Shown here: positions 11,831 to 21,017 of the stretch, piece after piece
Layout of the letters: each line of letters starts with the position of its first letter
How positions within the stretch are numbered: position 1 is the first letter of the stretch
Source of the DNA: Micropterix aruncella
Lineage: Eukaryota; Arthropoda; Insecta; Lepidoptera; Micropterigidae
Direction of reading: 5' to 3'
Length of the DNA: 64,000 bases
NCBI GenBank assembly: GCA_944548615.1
Contig: OX155967.1
Coordinates: forward strand, 4,933,281 to 4,997,280
The notes under the pieces: generated by a model
What the model was told of the DNA's origin: nothing
Databases searched by the model: none
The model's input: only the letters and a program-made list of their open reading frames with translations
Program-made: the position numbers and the translations under genes

Positions 11831-12593
11831 AAACAACTTCGACAGTCCAATTGCAAATTATGTATAACTTTTATTTTGATTACTTATTTTTTTTATTATT
11901 CGCTTCATTACAGTAAAACCAAGACATTGAAAAGTAAAATTAATAAAGATATCACCGTAATTATACATATAGAATGACACTTATAATACTAGCTATCATA
12001 TAAAAATAAGTAATTAATAGCCTGCAATTTAAACGAATGACGGTTGGTGATAAAAATATCAAAATCTGGTGCCATCGAGTGAATTCCATTTAAGCGTCGC
12101 AAAAGCACGCACCAACAAGTTCCACCTCGTAAGGTTAGTGCGCGAGAACGGCTCCGCGAAAATGTGGTGCGATCGAGCACGAAGATAATTGTTTGGTACG
12201 AAAAGATCCACCTTGGCTAGTAAGCTAGGGTTATCAGTTTTATCACGAATTAGATTCGAAACATAGGACATGGTCAACATTTCTTTTCTGAGACAGGGAG
12301 AATTATAGCTAACCATACCTGTGATAAATGTAGTCGGATACAAAAATGGATAATATCCGTACTGCTTGAAATAAAAAAATCTCAAAAAACACTTTTGTAC
12401 CTTTTCCAGCATGAGGGTATAGGTATCTTTATGCGGATTCCAAATAGCAGCATTCGTTTCCATGCGACTTTCAAACAATCGAGTTGTACAACGTGCGCAT
12501 AAAGGATGATTCATGCTACACCGGGCCGGGGCCGGGCCGGGCCCCGGCCGGGACACGGTCAGATATCTATAGTATACTTTTATATGAAGCAAT

Positions 12594-12986
12594 TCATGCT
12601 TGGCCGTGCTCCGGCCGTGACCGGTCGTGCCACGTCCGGAGCACGGCGTCGAAATGGCGGTGGATATTGTTTTCCCGGCTCCGGTCTGCTAATCGTTCAA
12701 TGGGAGAGATATGCTTCAGAAATCTTGAATTTTGTTTGGTTAAATCACGTTTTATTTTTCCAAGAAATATGCTAAAGCATTCTTTAGACATCCTAAAATA
12801 ACCGTAAAATTTGCTCTCATCATCTATTAATTCCTTTTAGAGCGTGGCGAATTCTCCCTCCGATTGTCGTTTTCTCCAGGCTGGATGTACACTCCATCTT
12901 CTTTTATTAGATTCAGTTCGTGTTTCCAATACTTCGTCTTCAAAGGCAATCGCAATAGCTGCCAACTCAAGTTGTGAAAATTGCAT
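12594..12986 (-). pseudogene. Harbinger nuclease N-terminal remnant
   Basis: From the ATG at 12986-12984 the minus strand reads a short leader and then KRRWSVHPAWRKRQSEGEF. This is the basic W-V-H-P motif common near the start of PIF/Harbinger nucleases. A TAA stop follows at 12837-12839. The same frame continues with DDESKFYGYFRMS, DLTKQNSRF and ISPIERLA, the usual region before the DDE core. Downstream the frame runs into the GC-rich subterminal repeat, so the DDE nuclease domain is absent. One stop and the loss of the catalytic half make it non-functional. A complete relative elsewhere would be needed for movement. Confidence 0.75.
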
Positions 12987-13068
12987 TAATAACACACTTA
13001 TCAATCAAGCGAAAATAGAAATTAAAAAATATTATTATCGCCGAAATAGATGGACGCAACACTAGTTA

Positions 13069-13176
13069 GATAAGTTCGCCATTTGTGCATAAATTGTCTT
13101 TTTTATAAAACCAGCGTAATATTCATTAAGTTATGTTTTTATAGCACAATAAAGTTATTCTATTCTATTCTATTCT
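13069..13176 (+). mobile_element. Very short retro-insertion (LINE or SINE tail) with 8-bp TSD
   Basis: A 108-bp insert ends in repeated TTCTA units and is flanked by ACTAGTTA at 13061-13068 and 13177-13184. The simple-repeat tail and target duplication mark a heavily 5'-truncated retro-insertion inside the Harbinger element. The source family is not determined. Confidence 0.7.
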
Positions 13177-13420
13177 ACTAGTTATCGCGGACACGGCCGT
13201 GGGATAAATAAACTCGGAAACGGCCCGGTCACGCCCGGTGTAGCATGAATGACTGGCCCGGCCGGAGCACGTTGGAAACGACTCGGCCGGGGCCCGGCCC
13301 GGCCCCGGCCCGGTGTAGCATGAATCATCCTTAACCCGATTATTATTGAAGTGTTTGGATTGCCGTTTCACAAACCCTAGAAGCATGAACTGAATTGATC
13401 TGAAGGGATTATTGACATCC

Positions 13421-13892
13421 GGATAAAAGAAAGCATTTCGATGACGAGAGAAAGCGCCAAGAAAACAGACAACATAACCAATGAGTATTACGAATAGGCA
13501 TCTCAGATGATATACTCCACGTACAAAGCTTTGTGAAATTAGTCTTCTTATAATTCAGCGAAATGACAGGGCAACGAGGCCTTTGAAAAATGTGCTGGAC
13601 CGAAATTAATGGGCGTACACACTTTCAATCTTGGGTAATTGAGTAGCTCTAAAAAAGCAGGCGTAAAGGTCACCTTTGCCCTGCTAAAACCTTTACGCCG
13701 GAGTTTTTAGAGCAAATAAAAAAAACCGAAGTAAAGGTGCGTTTTCATTATAGAGATTGGCACGGTCGTTTTGAACTTTATATATTTATCTTTATAAAGA
13801 ACTTTATATATTTTATTTATAAGTAGCCCCCTATAATACAAAGGAGCAAATAGAAAATAGAACAGACTAAGTACGAGTTTAACTCGTTTGGG
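13421..13892. other. Spacer containing a 68-bp hairpin
   Basis: No gene is seen. An inverted repeat at about 13647-13714 pairs a GCTCTAAAAAAGCAGGCG arm with CGCCGGAGTTTTTAGAGC around a short loop. Confidence 0.4.
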
Positions 13893-13990
13893 TTCCGCTT
13901 TAATTTTCCCGACCCACCAACCGAGCAGGAGGGAAAGTATTGTGAACGAACTAAAATTTCGAGATGATTACGAATATATAAAATTTTATT
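13893..13990 (+). repeat. RepX 5' end fragment
   Basis: TTTTCCCGACCCACCAACC followed by GAGGGAAAGTATTGTGAAC is the RepX opening, as at 42487 and 45905. It is truncated next to SLR copy 3. Confidence 0.55.
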
Positions 13991-14000
13991 AGAAGTATAT

Positions 14001-15052
14001 GGCATCTAATGGTTCATGTGTAGGTAGGACACTAAGACCCGCTCGTTAACTTAGGTTAGATCAACTCACGGTTCAGCCCCCATCCGGTAGCCTCCTCGAA
14101 GAGGGTCGAACCCGGAAAGGACTCTGCTTACCCTGTCACGGTAGGTGGATCTGTTCCTGGGGGGAGACCTTCGGGCGCAGCTAAGTGGTTTGAGCATCGT
14201 GCGGCGACAGCCAATTGACTGTGTACCTACTCCGGCGAATAGCCGGGGGCTCTGGAAATGCTGTAATTTTTTTCCTAAGCAGCGGGGGTGCTGGTTGACC
14301 TGTTGTCAGCCACTCTTGAAACGACCCGTTGGCCATGGTCCGCGATAAATTCGCACTGAATTACCGCTAACATCAAATAGAGGCCGCGCAAGCGACTTCA
14401 GACCTGCGACCATACGGAGGGACGGAGAAATCCGGATAAATCTAGTAGTGAGTTCACGAGGCTGCCGCTGCTGCGCTTTTAGGCGCCACGCGGTAAGGCG
14501 TTGGACTGTCAATCCTCTCGTCCACGCACGTTTTTTTCGTTGTGTAAATCCACGGATAATTCGCCGTGTTGTCAGTGGCGTATGGATTACTATGGAAGCT
14601 TGTCCACGGACACTGCGGAGACACGGCACGGACCCGCCACCGTATACGCCGTATTTCCCCCTCGGCGAGACGTGTTTTTTTTACGGCGAAATTTGTATCA
14701 GTGTAGTATGGAAATGTATGAGAGCATGTCCATGAAACCTGACGTTTTCAAAGCGGACAATTATTTCGTCACCTTGAAGTTGTTTACAAAAAGTATGTAC
14801 CTAACGCGTCGTACGGCGAAAAAGCCGTGCAGTAGACAAGAGGTCACGATCATCCTACGGCGCGGCTAACGCGCCGTAGATTGAAAAAAAACGTGACGTG
14901 GACAAAAAGCCTCACGGGCACGTTGGCGTAGCTAGACGGTGGTCTGTTTCGTCCCCAAGTCTCTACGTTCACCCCACGGTTGAAAGAACGATCAATATCG
15001 TTATACATTCCTGGGTTGGCGGGTTTGCCCGTTGTAGTTGACAACTCCATAG
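14001..15052 (+). mobile_element. SLR copy 3, complete, interrupted by a TIR element
   Basis: This is a type-B/C-head SLR. The 5' end is GGCATCTAATGGTTC and the 3' end GTTGTAGTTGACAACTCC. A B-box-like GGTTCAGCCCC lies at about 14071. The flanks repeat TAGAAGTATAT at 13990-14000 and TAGAAGTACAT at 15053-15063. Subtracting the 384-bp insertion at 14520-14903 leaves 668 bp, the same size as the other complete copies. Body blocks (GCAAGCGACTTCAGACC, GGTAAGGCGTTGGACT) and both 3' hairpins are present. Confidence 0.75.
14520..14903. mobile_element. 384-bp TIR element inside SLR copy 3
   Basis: The left end is GTCCACGCACGTTTTTTTCG. The right end is its near complement, reading CGTGACGTGGAC after an A-run. 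The interior is rich in ACGGCG and CGCCGT motifs and has no coding capacity. The sequence on either side joins as a normal SLR. No unambiguous target duplication could be read, so the superfamily is open. The GTCCAC ends are reminiscent of the element at 49419. Confidence 0.6.
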
Positions 15053-15063
15053 TAGAAGTACAT

Positions 15064-15415
15064 ACTTACCTATCATTGATAATTTAACTGACCTTTATAA
15101 AAATATATCTCAGACATGTATAAACCAGAATTAAACATAGTTAGTAATCGTCTATTTGAAGATGATATAAAATTCAAAAAACATGAACGATATGATACGA
15201 TCAAAAAGTAAACGACAGCTACCAAACGCTCAACTGACGATGCGGAAACATCAAGATAACCTAACCGCAGTGTGACGACAATGTTAAAACTATAAATAAT
15301 ATAAAAAATACTTGGCACAGAGAAACATGCGACTTTTGATCTGAAACATATTAATTACCAGTGATTTTTTTAGTGATAAAAATAATTCACTGGTAAACGG
15401 TCAGCTTGTAAAATA
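15064..15415. other. Gene-less spacer
   Basis: Nothing is recognised. The 81-aa minus-strand frame at 15073-15318 shows no motif. Confidence 0.3.
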
Positions 15416-15419
15416 ACAT

Positions 15420-16157
15420 TACATGTTGAGGATCAAAGATAATGATCCCAAACATAGTTCACAATTATGCAAGGGGTTATTTAGAATGTAAAGAAACAGA
15501 AGGGGTGTTAACCCCTCAAATGAATGGCGATTAGCTCGGGTTGCCTACGGCAAAATGTATATAAATTTATATTTACATTTACATTTACATAGAGCGGGGT
15601 TTACTATAGAGCTATAGCATTACTATAGAGCGGATTACTATAAAGCGGCGCACATTTACATTTATATTTACATTTATATAAATTTATATACATTTTGTAT
15701 ACATTTTGCCAAGGCATCCCTTAAGGGACGCCTCACATTTGAGGGGTTAAAAAAACTTGGTGTGACCCCCTCAGAGCCCGGATCTCAACCCAATTGAGCT
15801 TTTGTGGGAAGAGCTTGATAGAAATGTGCGCAGTTGTTGTCCCTCCTCGCAAGAAGACATGTGGAAGACTTTACATGAAAGCTGGAATAATATTTCATAA
15901 GATACAATCGACAAATCGCTCGTATACCGAGACTAGCGAAAAAAGTAACAAAATGCAAGGGAGGGATTTTGAAGAAAAATATGTTTAAAATATGAATGGC
16001 ATTTTTAATGTAAAATATTGATATTTTCTGTTTTCTTCTTGATGTATGTGTAAATAAGTATTTTAATTGATGATTAAACCTCTTGCTTCGTATTTTGAGT
16101 TTTATTTCATTTTCCTTCCTTGATGTAGGTGGTCTTAAACTTTTGGCCGACAGTGTA
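15420..16157 (+). pseudogene. Tc1-like transposase remnant with 3' terminus, split by a MITE
   Basis: Near 15432 the plus strand reads IKDNDPKHSSQLCKGLF, which carries the second catalytic aspartate context (DNDPKH) of Tc1-type DDE transposases. A stop follows, and then a 235-bp MITE. After it, at about 15768, the sequence resumes with PQSPDLNPIELLWEELD, which holds the third catalytic residue (the E of NPIE). C-terminal sequence runs to about 15987 with one or more stops. The element ends with GGCCGACAGTG at about 16157, next to TA, matching a Tc1-like terminal repeat. The N-terminal DNA-binding half and 5' end are missing. Confidence 0.8.
15512..15746. mobile_element. piggyBac-like MITE, TSD TTAA
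   Basis: A 235-bp foldback has termini CCCCTCAAATG and CATTTGAGGGG, flanked on both sides by TTAA (15508-15511 and 15747-15750). TTAA duplication and CCC-starting ends are the piggyBac hallmark. The arms pair through TTTACATTTA tracts. It sits between the second and third catalytic boxes of the Tc1 relic. Confidence 0.8.
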
Positions 16158-16229
16158 TATACATAAGTACGTTGAGAAAGTATCTAAGATGTAAAATAAT
16201 GATAAGAAAAACAGGAACGCTATTATAGC

Positions 16230-17046
16230 AATGCTATAAATGCGTTATCATTGAGAAAGCAGTCATCTCAATTAAGGCTCAAAAGTCAATAATTAGGGTA
16301 ATAAATAAAAAGCCTTTTAGGTTCTCCAGCGACCACTTATTTAAAGAGTTCCGAGTCCTAGACATACGCCAATTATATGTGAAAGTATCGACAATATTTT
16401 ATTACACCCACACAGAGCGGCATATGATTAAATCTCATACTATCAGAACACGCGCAGTTACAGCCATGCAACATGATGTTCCCCGTATGAAAACTAAATT
16501 CGCCCAACGACATTTTTCTTTTCTAGCTGTCCGAATACACAATAGAATACATTCGGAATTAAAAGTGAAGTTAGATACCATACGAGGAAGAAAAATTATG
16601 ACGGAATGGTTGATTGAGCTAGGAAGAAACGAAACGGAGAAATTAGTTAATTATAGTGCTGTATAAGAATCCCAAACTACATAAAATTACTACTTTTATG
16701 TATATGTATAGATTATATGTATAAATGTATATGTATATATGTGTATGTATATGTGTAGATGTATATGTTTATATGTGTATGTGTATATATGATTATTTAA
16801 TATTATAATGTATATTATGTTACTAAATTATAAGTCGGTATATGTAAAATTTGTGTAAATATAGAGCTACCACGTAAAGCAATGCTACATTATGTCACAC
16901 TTACCAACTAAAAAAAAAAAAAAGGAAAAAAGAATACATAAAAGTCTACCTTAGTACGGGCATTACTCCAGCAAGGTAGATTTTAATCTTATTAATCTAG
17001 TATTATAAATGTGTGTGAAATATTAATAAATAAATAAATAAATAAA
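16230..17046 (+). pseudogene. LINE-C 3' end: RT C-terminus plus 3' UTR
   Basis: From about 16250 the plus strand reads SIIRVINKKPFRFSSDHLF, then FRVLDIRQLYVK, and continues to LIELGRNETEKLVNYSAV ending at 16666. This pattern is typical of the extreme C-terminus of CR1/Jockey-type LINE reverse transcriptases. The 3' UTR holds a TATG microsatellite (16690-16800) and a small hairpin around GTCTACCTTAGTACGGGC at about 16946. It ends with an AAAT-repeat tail at about 17024-17046. Related 3' ends lie at 47.3, 50.7 and 57.0 kb. 5'-truncated and dead. Confidence 0.8.
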
Positions 17047-17079
17047 TCTAAACTCCATACACCCAAAAATTTGATTCAC

Positions 17080-17760
17080 TTACAAAGTAGAAAAGGACGA
17101 CTCTGAGGTTTTAGATGTTAAGACGACGAGAAGTGACAATATTCTCGGACACACAGTACGTATGTATATCGGAAGTCCACCCAGACGGACAGATATTTGC
17201 GTGCCAACTCTCACACCATCATCCATACCATCAACGTTCAGCGCAAAACGTCGTGAATTAAGCACGCGATCTACGCGATGCTGAGCATTATCCGCAGGAG
17301 ATGTAACATGCCATAGAATCCTTAGGGGAAATGATTACGGTGAATAATTACACGATTACACAAATAGATTACATGAGACACGCACACGTTCCGATACAGA
17401 GAAAAGTCAAAAAACGAGCGCGTCACGAGCATTTTTACCCTACGTTAAAGGTGTTGACAGATTGAATGAGTAAGATGCTAAACAAATTCTATGTAAAACG
17501 ATATCTGAGGCCTGTAATGTATGGTATACCGCTACAAACCCCGGGTGTGTATAAACTCGAATGCAACTGTGGGACAAACCAACTTTGGACAAACGAAACA
17601 ATTCATAACCACTCGACTGATGGAACACATCGAGGCTGCTGCGGACAGATATTGGATACCGGAACTAACCACTAGGTACAGAATCGAAATTCCATTGAGC
17701 TATACAAAGAATAATTTTACTTTCTCCGCATGTTCCGGGAAGCCATTGAAATAACAAGAA
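17080..17760 (+). pseudogene. Penelope-like element copy 1: RT end and GIY-YIG endonuclease
   Basis: Across shifting frames the plus strand encodes, in order: TYVYRKSTQTDRYL and SHHHP (end of a Penelope-type reverse transcriptase), RRELSTRSTRC (cf. NRARDLCDAEHF in copy 2), a linker, PGVYKLECNCG, and then VGQTKQFITTRLMEHIEA. The last two form a GIY-YIG-like endonuclease core: GVYK...C.CG, then the G-Q-T box and an R..EH helix. At least two frameshifts separate these blocks. Penelope-like elements combine exactly these two domains. It starts immediately after the LINE-C tail. Confidence 0.8.
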
Positions 17761-17884
17761 CAATAATTTAAAAAATTAAAATACACGACAGCCCTTACCA
17801 AAAGTGAACTGTTACATTTTGAATCATTAGAAAAAAAATGTTCGCATTGAAAAGCACGTTTAGTAAGAGAATAAAGTTAACCCT

Positions 17885-18286
17885 GCGCCCTGCGGCAGGT
17901 ATCTTGAAACGACCGCGCGCCGCTGCGCCGCCACCAGTAGCGCCAAGAGGCAATCGCCCAGGGGAAACCGATCCACCAGTCCTGAGACCTGAGACGCGAG
18001 GGTCCTACCCGGAGTAGTCTTCCACACGTAGGAGCTGAATCGTGATTTAGACCGTTCCGAAAACACAGTGGATCTTATGGCCCAAGCTGCACGAAACCGT
18101 TCGCTACCTGAGAAACAAAAGGTAGGGATTACGCAAGCGATTTCAGACCCGTAACTAGACGGGAGAAAGGAGAAGTCCTGCCTAATCTGCGGGCGCGAGG
18201 CTGCCCGCTGCGTCAACTTCCCAGTGCAACGCGGTAAGTCTCTCACAGGCTAGTTGACGAAGCCGGATGGTGGACTGTCTTCCTCC
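17885..18286. repeat. Rearranged SLR: inverted head joined to forward body
   Basis: 17885-18107 is the minus-strand head of a type-B SLR; its complement carries GGTTTCGTGCAGCTTGGGCC at the 5' side. From 18120 the body runs on the plus strand (GCAAGCGATTTCAGACC to GGATGGTGGACTGTCTT). The last 60 bp or so of the 3' end are missing. Inverted 5' part plus forward 3' part resembles a twin-priming product, by inference. Confidence 0.6.
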
Positions 18287-18570
18287 CCAGGGAGTTAATG
18301 GGCCCTTGCTGAGTTGGCCACGAAGACCCATTCTGTTCAGGGTTGGTCACACTCAAGGGTCAACACCTATCCGACGGCCTCCACGCATGAAGTGTGATCC
18401 CGGGTAGGACTCTGGCCTTATGGTTAGTTTCCCCTGGAAATCAACCTTCCGGCGCTCCTGGACGGTCTGCACACCGTGCGGCATAAGCCAATCGACTGTG
18501 CACTCTGACTAACAGTCGGGGGAGTCTGGAAGCAGTACTGTTTCCTACATAGCGGGGGTGGTTGCACTCT
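18287..18570 (+). repeat. SLR copy 5, type-A head, 3' truncated
   Basis: It begins GGGAGTTAATGGGCCCTTGC, with an A-box-like TTGCTGAGTTGG at about 18304 and a B-box-like GGGTCAACACC near 18358. It follows the type-A body until the GCGGGGGTGGTTGC block and then stops abruptly at unrelated AT-rich sequence. Confidence 0.7.
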
Positions 18571-18649
18571 CCTGTACTTGCATATTTAATTCTTATTTAA
18601 TACTTGTTATGTATGTACTTAAAACAATTTAAATGTTATAAAAAGGTTT

Positions 18650-18795
18650 AAAAACGAATTTACCGCGTAAATTTGTATCCCCGACGTTTCGGCGATGTTG
18701 CAACCGCCGTTGTCTAGGTTAGACTGGACAATGGCAGTTGCAACAACGCCGAAACGACGGATGCTACAAAATTCACGCGGTAAATTCGTTTTTAA
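18650..18795. repeat. Penelope-associated inverted-repeat hairpin, copy 2
   Basis: The left arm begins ACGAATTTACCGCGTAAATT and the right arm ends CACGCGGTAAATTCGT. The inner arms hold CCGACGTTTCGGCGATGTTG and its near complement. It has the same structure as 11655-11830 and abuts the tandem array that starts at 18801. Confidence 0.7.
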
Positions 18796-18800
18796 ACCCT

Positions 18801-20400
18801 TTTATAATGTCAAACAACCGCGATAGTCTTCGATTTCATAATTTACATGTTTATATATTATATTAAATCTCAACGAATTGGTCAATAAATGATTTGTTTA
18901 TGAAATAAATGAAAATTAAATGAAATGCTTTATAATGTCAAACAACCGCGATAGTCTTCAATTTCACAATTTACATGGTTATGTTTTATATTATTACATC
19001 TCAACGAAGTGGTCAATGAATGATTTGTTTATGAAATAAATGAAAATTAAATGCTCTATAATGTCAAATAACCGCGAGTCTTGATTTCATAATTTACATG
19101 TTTATGTTTTATATTACATCTCAACGAATTGCTCAAGAAATGATTTGTTTATGAAATAAATGAAAATGAAATGAAATGATTTATGTCAAAACACCGCGAT
19201 AGTCTTCGACTTGACAATTTACATGTTTATGTTTTATATTAAATGTCAACAAATCGGTCGATGATTTGTTTATGAAATAAATGAAAATGAAATGAAATGC
19301 TTTATAATGTTAAACAATCGCGCTAGTCTTCAATGTTTTATATTACATCTGAACGAAGTGGTCAATGAATGATTCGCTTATGAAATAAATGAAAATGAAT
19401 TGCTTTATTATGTCAAACAACCGCAATAGTCTTGATTTCACAATTTACAAGTTAATGTTTAATGTTACATTTCAATGAATTGGTCAATGAATGATTTGTT
19501 TATGAAAGCAATGAAAATGAAATGAAATGAAATGCTTTATGATGTCAAACAACCGCGGTTGTCTTCGATTTCACAATTTATCTATACTAATATTATAAAG
19601 AGGTAAAGTTTGAGACGTTGTAGGTAGTAATCTCTGGATCTACTGAACCGATTTTGAAAATTCTTTTACCAATAGAAAGCCACGTTATTTGTTAGTGTCA
19701 TAGGCTATATATTAATCCGAAAAATGAAAAGACTTTTTCGTGGTAGTCGGATTTGCAAAGTACGTCGGAGAATAAGCGGTCGAACGAAAACGTTTCTAAC
19801 GCTGCATTAACGATGAGAGATATATGATTAAGTTCTAGAGAAAAGTTGTAGAGCTTGATAATGCCTACAAAAAAGTCAGCAACAGCATATGCCTAACTTT
19901 TATATTTATGTCACAAAAAGTAGTATTTTATATTAAAAAAATAATTTAAATCATTAGGTCATGTTTATTGGACATTATCAACAATTATGAATTCTTATCA
20001 AAATAAGTAAATTTATCGTCTCAAGTGTTTATTTAAAACAAAAGACTTTTCCCCTTTACTGCATATAATTTCTCTTTTACTGCATAAATAGTTAAAGAGA
20101 TAATACGCTCACAAATAAGACACTCACAAAAAGACACTCACAAATGACGGTATTATAGTCAAATTGGCATGCAAACACATACATACATATGCAGTAAAAA
20201 TATAATCCTTCTTTTGGCAGTCGGGAAATAAATCATAGCACTCAGTACTAACCGAACCACACTCATAATTTCATCAAAGGTAAAAAGTTTTACCGCCCAA
20301 CGAAGTGGGCACGGGTCAGCTAGTGTTTTATATTACATCTCAACGAATTGGTCAAGAAATGATTTGTTTACGAAATGAATAAAAAATAAATTAAATGCTC
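18801..20400 (+). repeat. Tandem array of about 125-bp units
   Basis: About seven imperfect units start near 18801, 18929, 19055, 19179, 19303, 19403 and 19534. Each opens with TTTATAATGTCAAACAACCG and carries CACAATTTACATG, ACATCTCAACGAATTGGTCA and GATTTGTTTATGAAATAAAT. The last unit is split by the Helitron at 19581 and resumes at 20324. The opening of the unit also follows the hairpin at 11655-11830, where it occurs only once. The array therefore looks like local expansion of sequence flanking that hairpin. Confidence 0.85.
19581..20323 (+). mobile_element. Non-autonomous Helitron, family 1, copy 2
   Basis: Starts TCTATACTAATATTATAAAG and ends CACGGGTCAGCTAG, with the GCCCA/TGGGC hairpin. 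It is inserted precisely between A and T of a tandem-array unit; neighbouring units show the empty site. There are no coding sequences. Confidence 0.92.
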
Positions 20401-20684
20401 CGGCCTTATACTTATACATACATAGAGCCTAATAAACAGAGACGCAATTTCTTGTCTCCTCAGCTCGTCATCGGTGCAGTGCAATCCCCGCTGCGTCAGC
20501 TGCTAATCCGCAATTTATATGTATAGTAAAACAGGGCAATTTCCTAGATGGCACTACGCCAGCAGACGTACAGTGAAAATCCAACCGGTCTATTTTTTGC
20601 ACTATTTATAATTATTTACATTTTCATTTTCATTACGGTTTTCATTGCATATTTGTAGTTTATGGATTTATCCATATAGATCAG
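20401..20684. other. Gene-less spacer
   Basis: Nothing is recognised. Confidence 0.3.
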
Positions 20685-21000
20685 TTTATTATTATTATTT
20701 ATTCCGTAGCCGGCGATTGGGGAGGGGGTCGCCCTCGCAGCCAATACGCTGCTGTCGGTGCCGCTGGATCTCGTACTCCATTCACGATTCGCTTCCATTC
20801 TTGACGATTTTTTGCCACGTCTCGAGCATCCCTAACCGATAATCGTTGATTCTTATTAAGGTCGTCTTTGATGTTATTTAGCCAGGTTTTCTTCGGTGCT
20901 AATCGCTGAATTCTCCATTCTGTCTAACGGTCTCGCCAAAGAAGTTTACGTGGCAAGCGATTATCGTTCATTCGGCAAACATGGCCGAACCATATAGATC
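20685..21000 (-). pseudogene. LINE-D C-terminal fragment
   Basis: Reading the minus strand from about 20990, one frame gives a HVCRMND-like start, ETVRQNGEF, KTWLNNIKDDLNKN and a short arginine/tryptophan-rich tail (VAKNRQEWK). This is typical of the C-terminus after the RT in several LINE clades. An ATT-rich tail lies at about 20686-20700. There are several frame changes and the fragment is short, so clade assignment is open. Confidence 0.55.
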
Positions 21001-21017
21001 AATAGAACAATATAGAT

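Larger units (their letters stand above)
12503..13331 (-). mobile_element. PIF/Harbinger element, deleted, TSD TAA
   Basis: The terminal inverted repeats are about 45 bp and very GC-rich. The left begins AGGATGATTCATGCTACACC and the right ends with its exact complement GGTGTAGCATGAATCATCCT. A TAA duplication sits at 12500-12502 and 13332-13334, as expected for the PIF/Harbinger superfamily. The interior keeps the N-terminal part of a Harbinger nuclease on the minus strand and GGCC-rich subterminal repeats at 12590-12660 and 13190-13290. Most of the nuclease is deleted. The element cuts LINE-B and is itself cut by a 108-bp retro-insertion. Confidence 0.85.
11985..13420 (-). pseudogene. LINE-B reverse transcriptase C-terminus, split by a Harbinger element
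   Basis: Reading the minus strand, 13386 to about 13335 encodes LGFVKRQSKHFNNNRV, typical of the segment following the LINE palm. After the 829-bp Harbinger insertion the frame resumes at about 12499. It carries ETNAAIWNPHKDTY, FLRFFYFKQYGYYP, LYPTTFITGMVSYNS and FAEPFSRTNLTRWNLL. The product matches the plus-strand LINE-B fragment at 54766-55182 residue by residue in many places. It is a 5'-truncated LINE lacking all palm motifs. Its 3' untranslated part probably runs to about 11870. Clade Jockey/CR1-like by inference. Confidence 0.85.

Noticed and set aside
12484..12801. GC-rich 105-aa and 89-aa plus-strand frames
   Set aside because: They are antisense to the Harbinger ends and nuclease remnant.
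14480..14520. tRNA gene suggested by GGTAAGGCGTTGGACTGTCA
   Set aside because: No acceptor stem or T-arm at the right spacing; the motif is part of the SLR body.
18801..20400. CRISPR-like regularly spaced repeats
   Set aside because: Units of about 125 bp are tandem with no unique spacers, in eukaryotic DNA.
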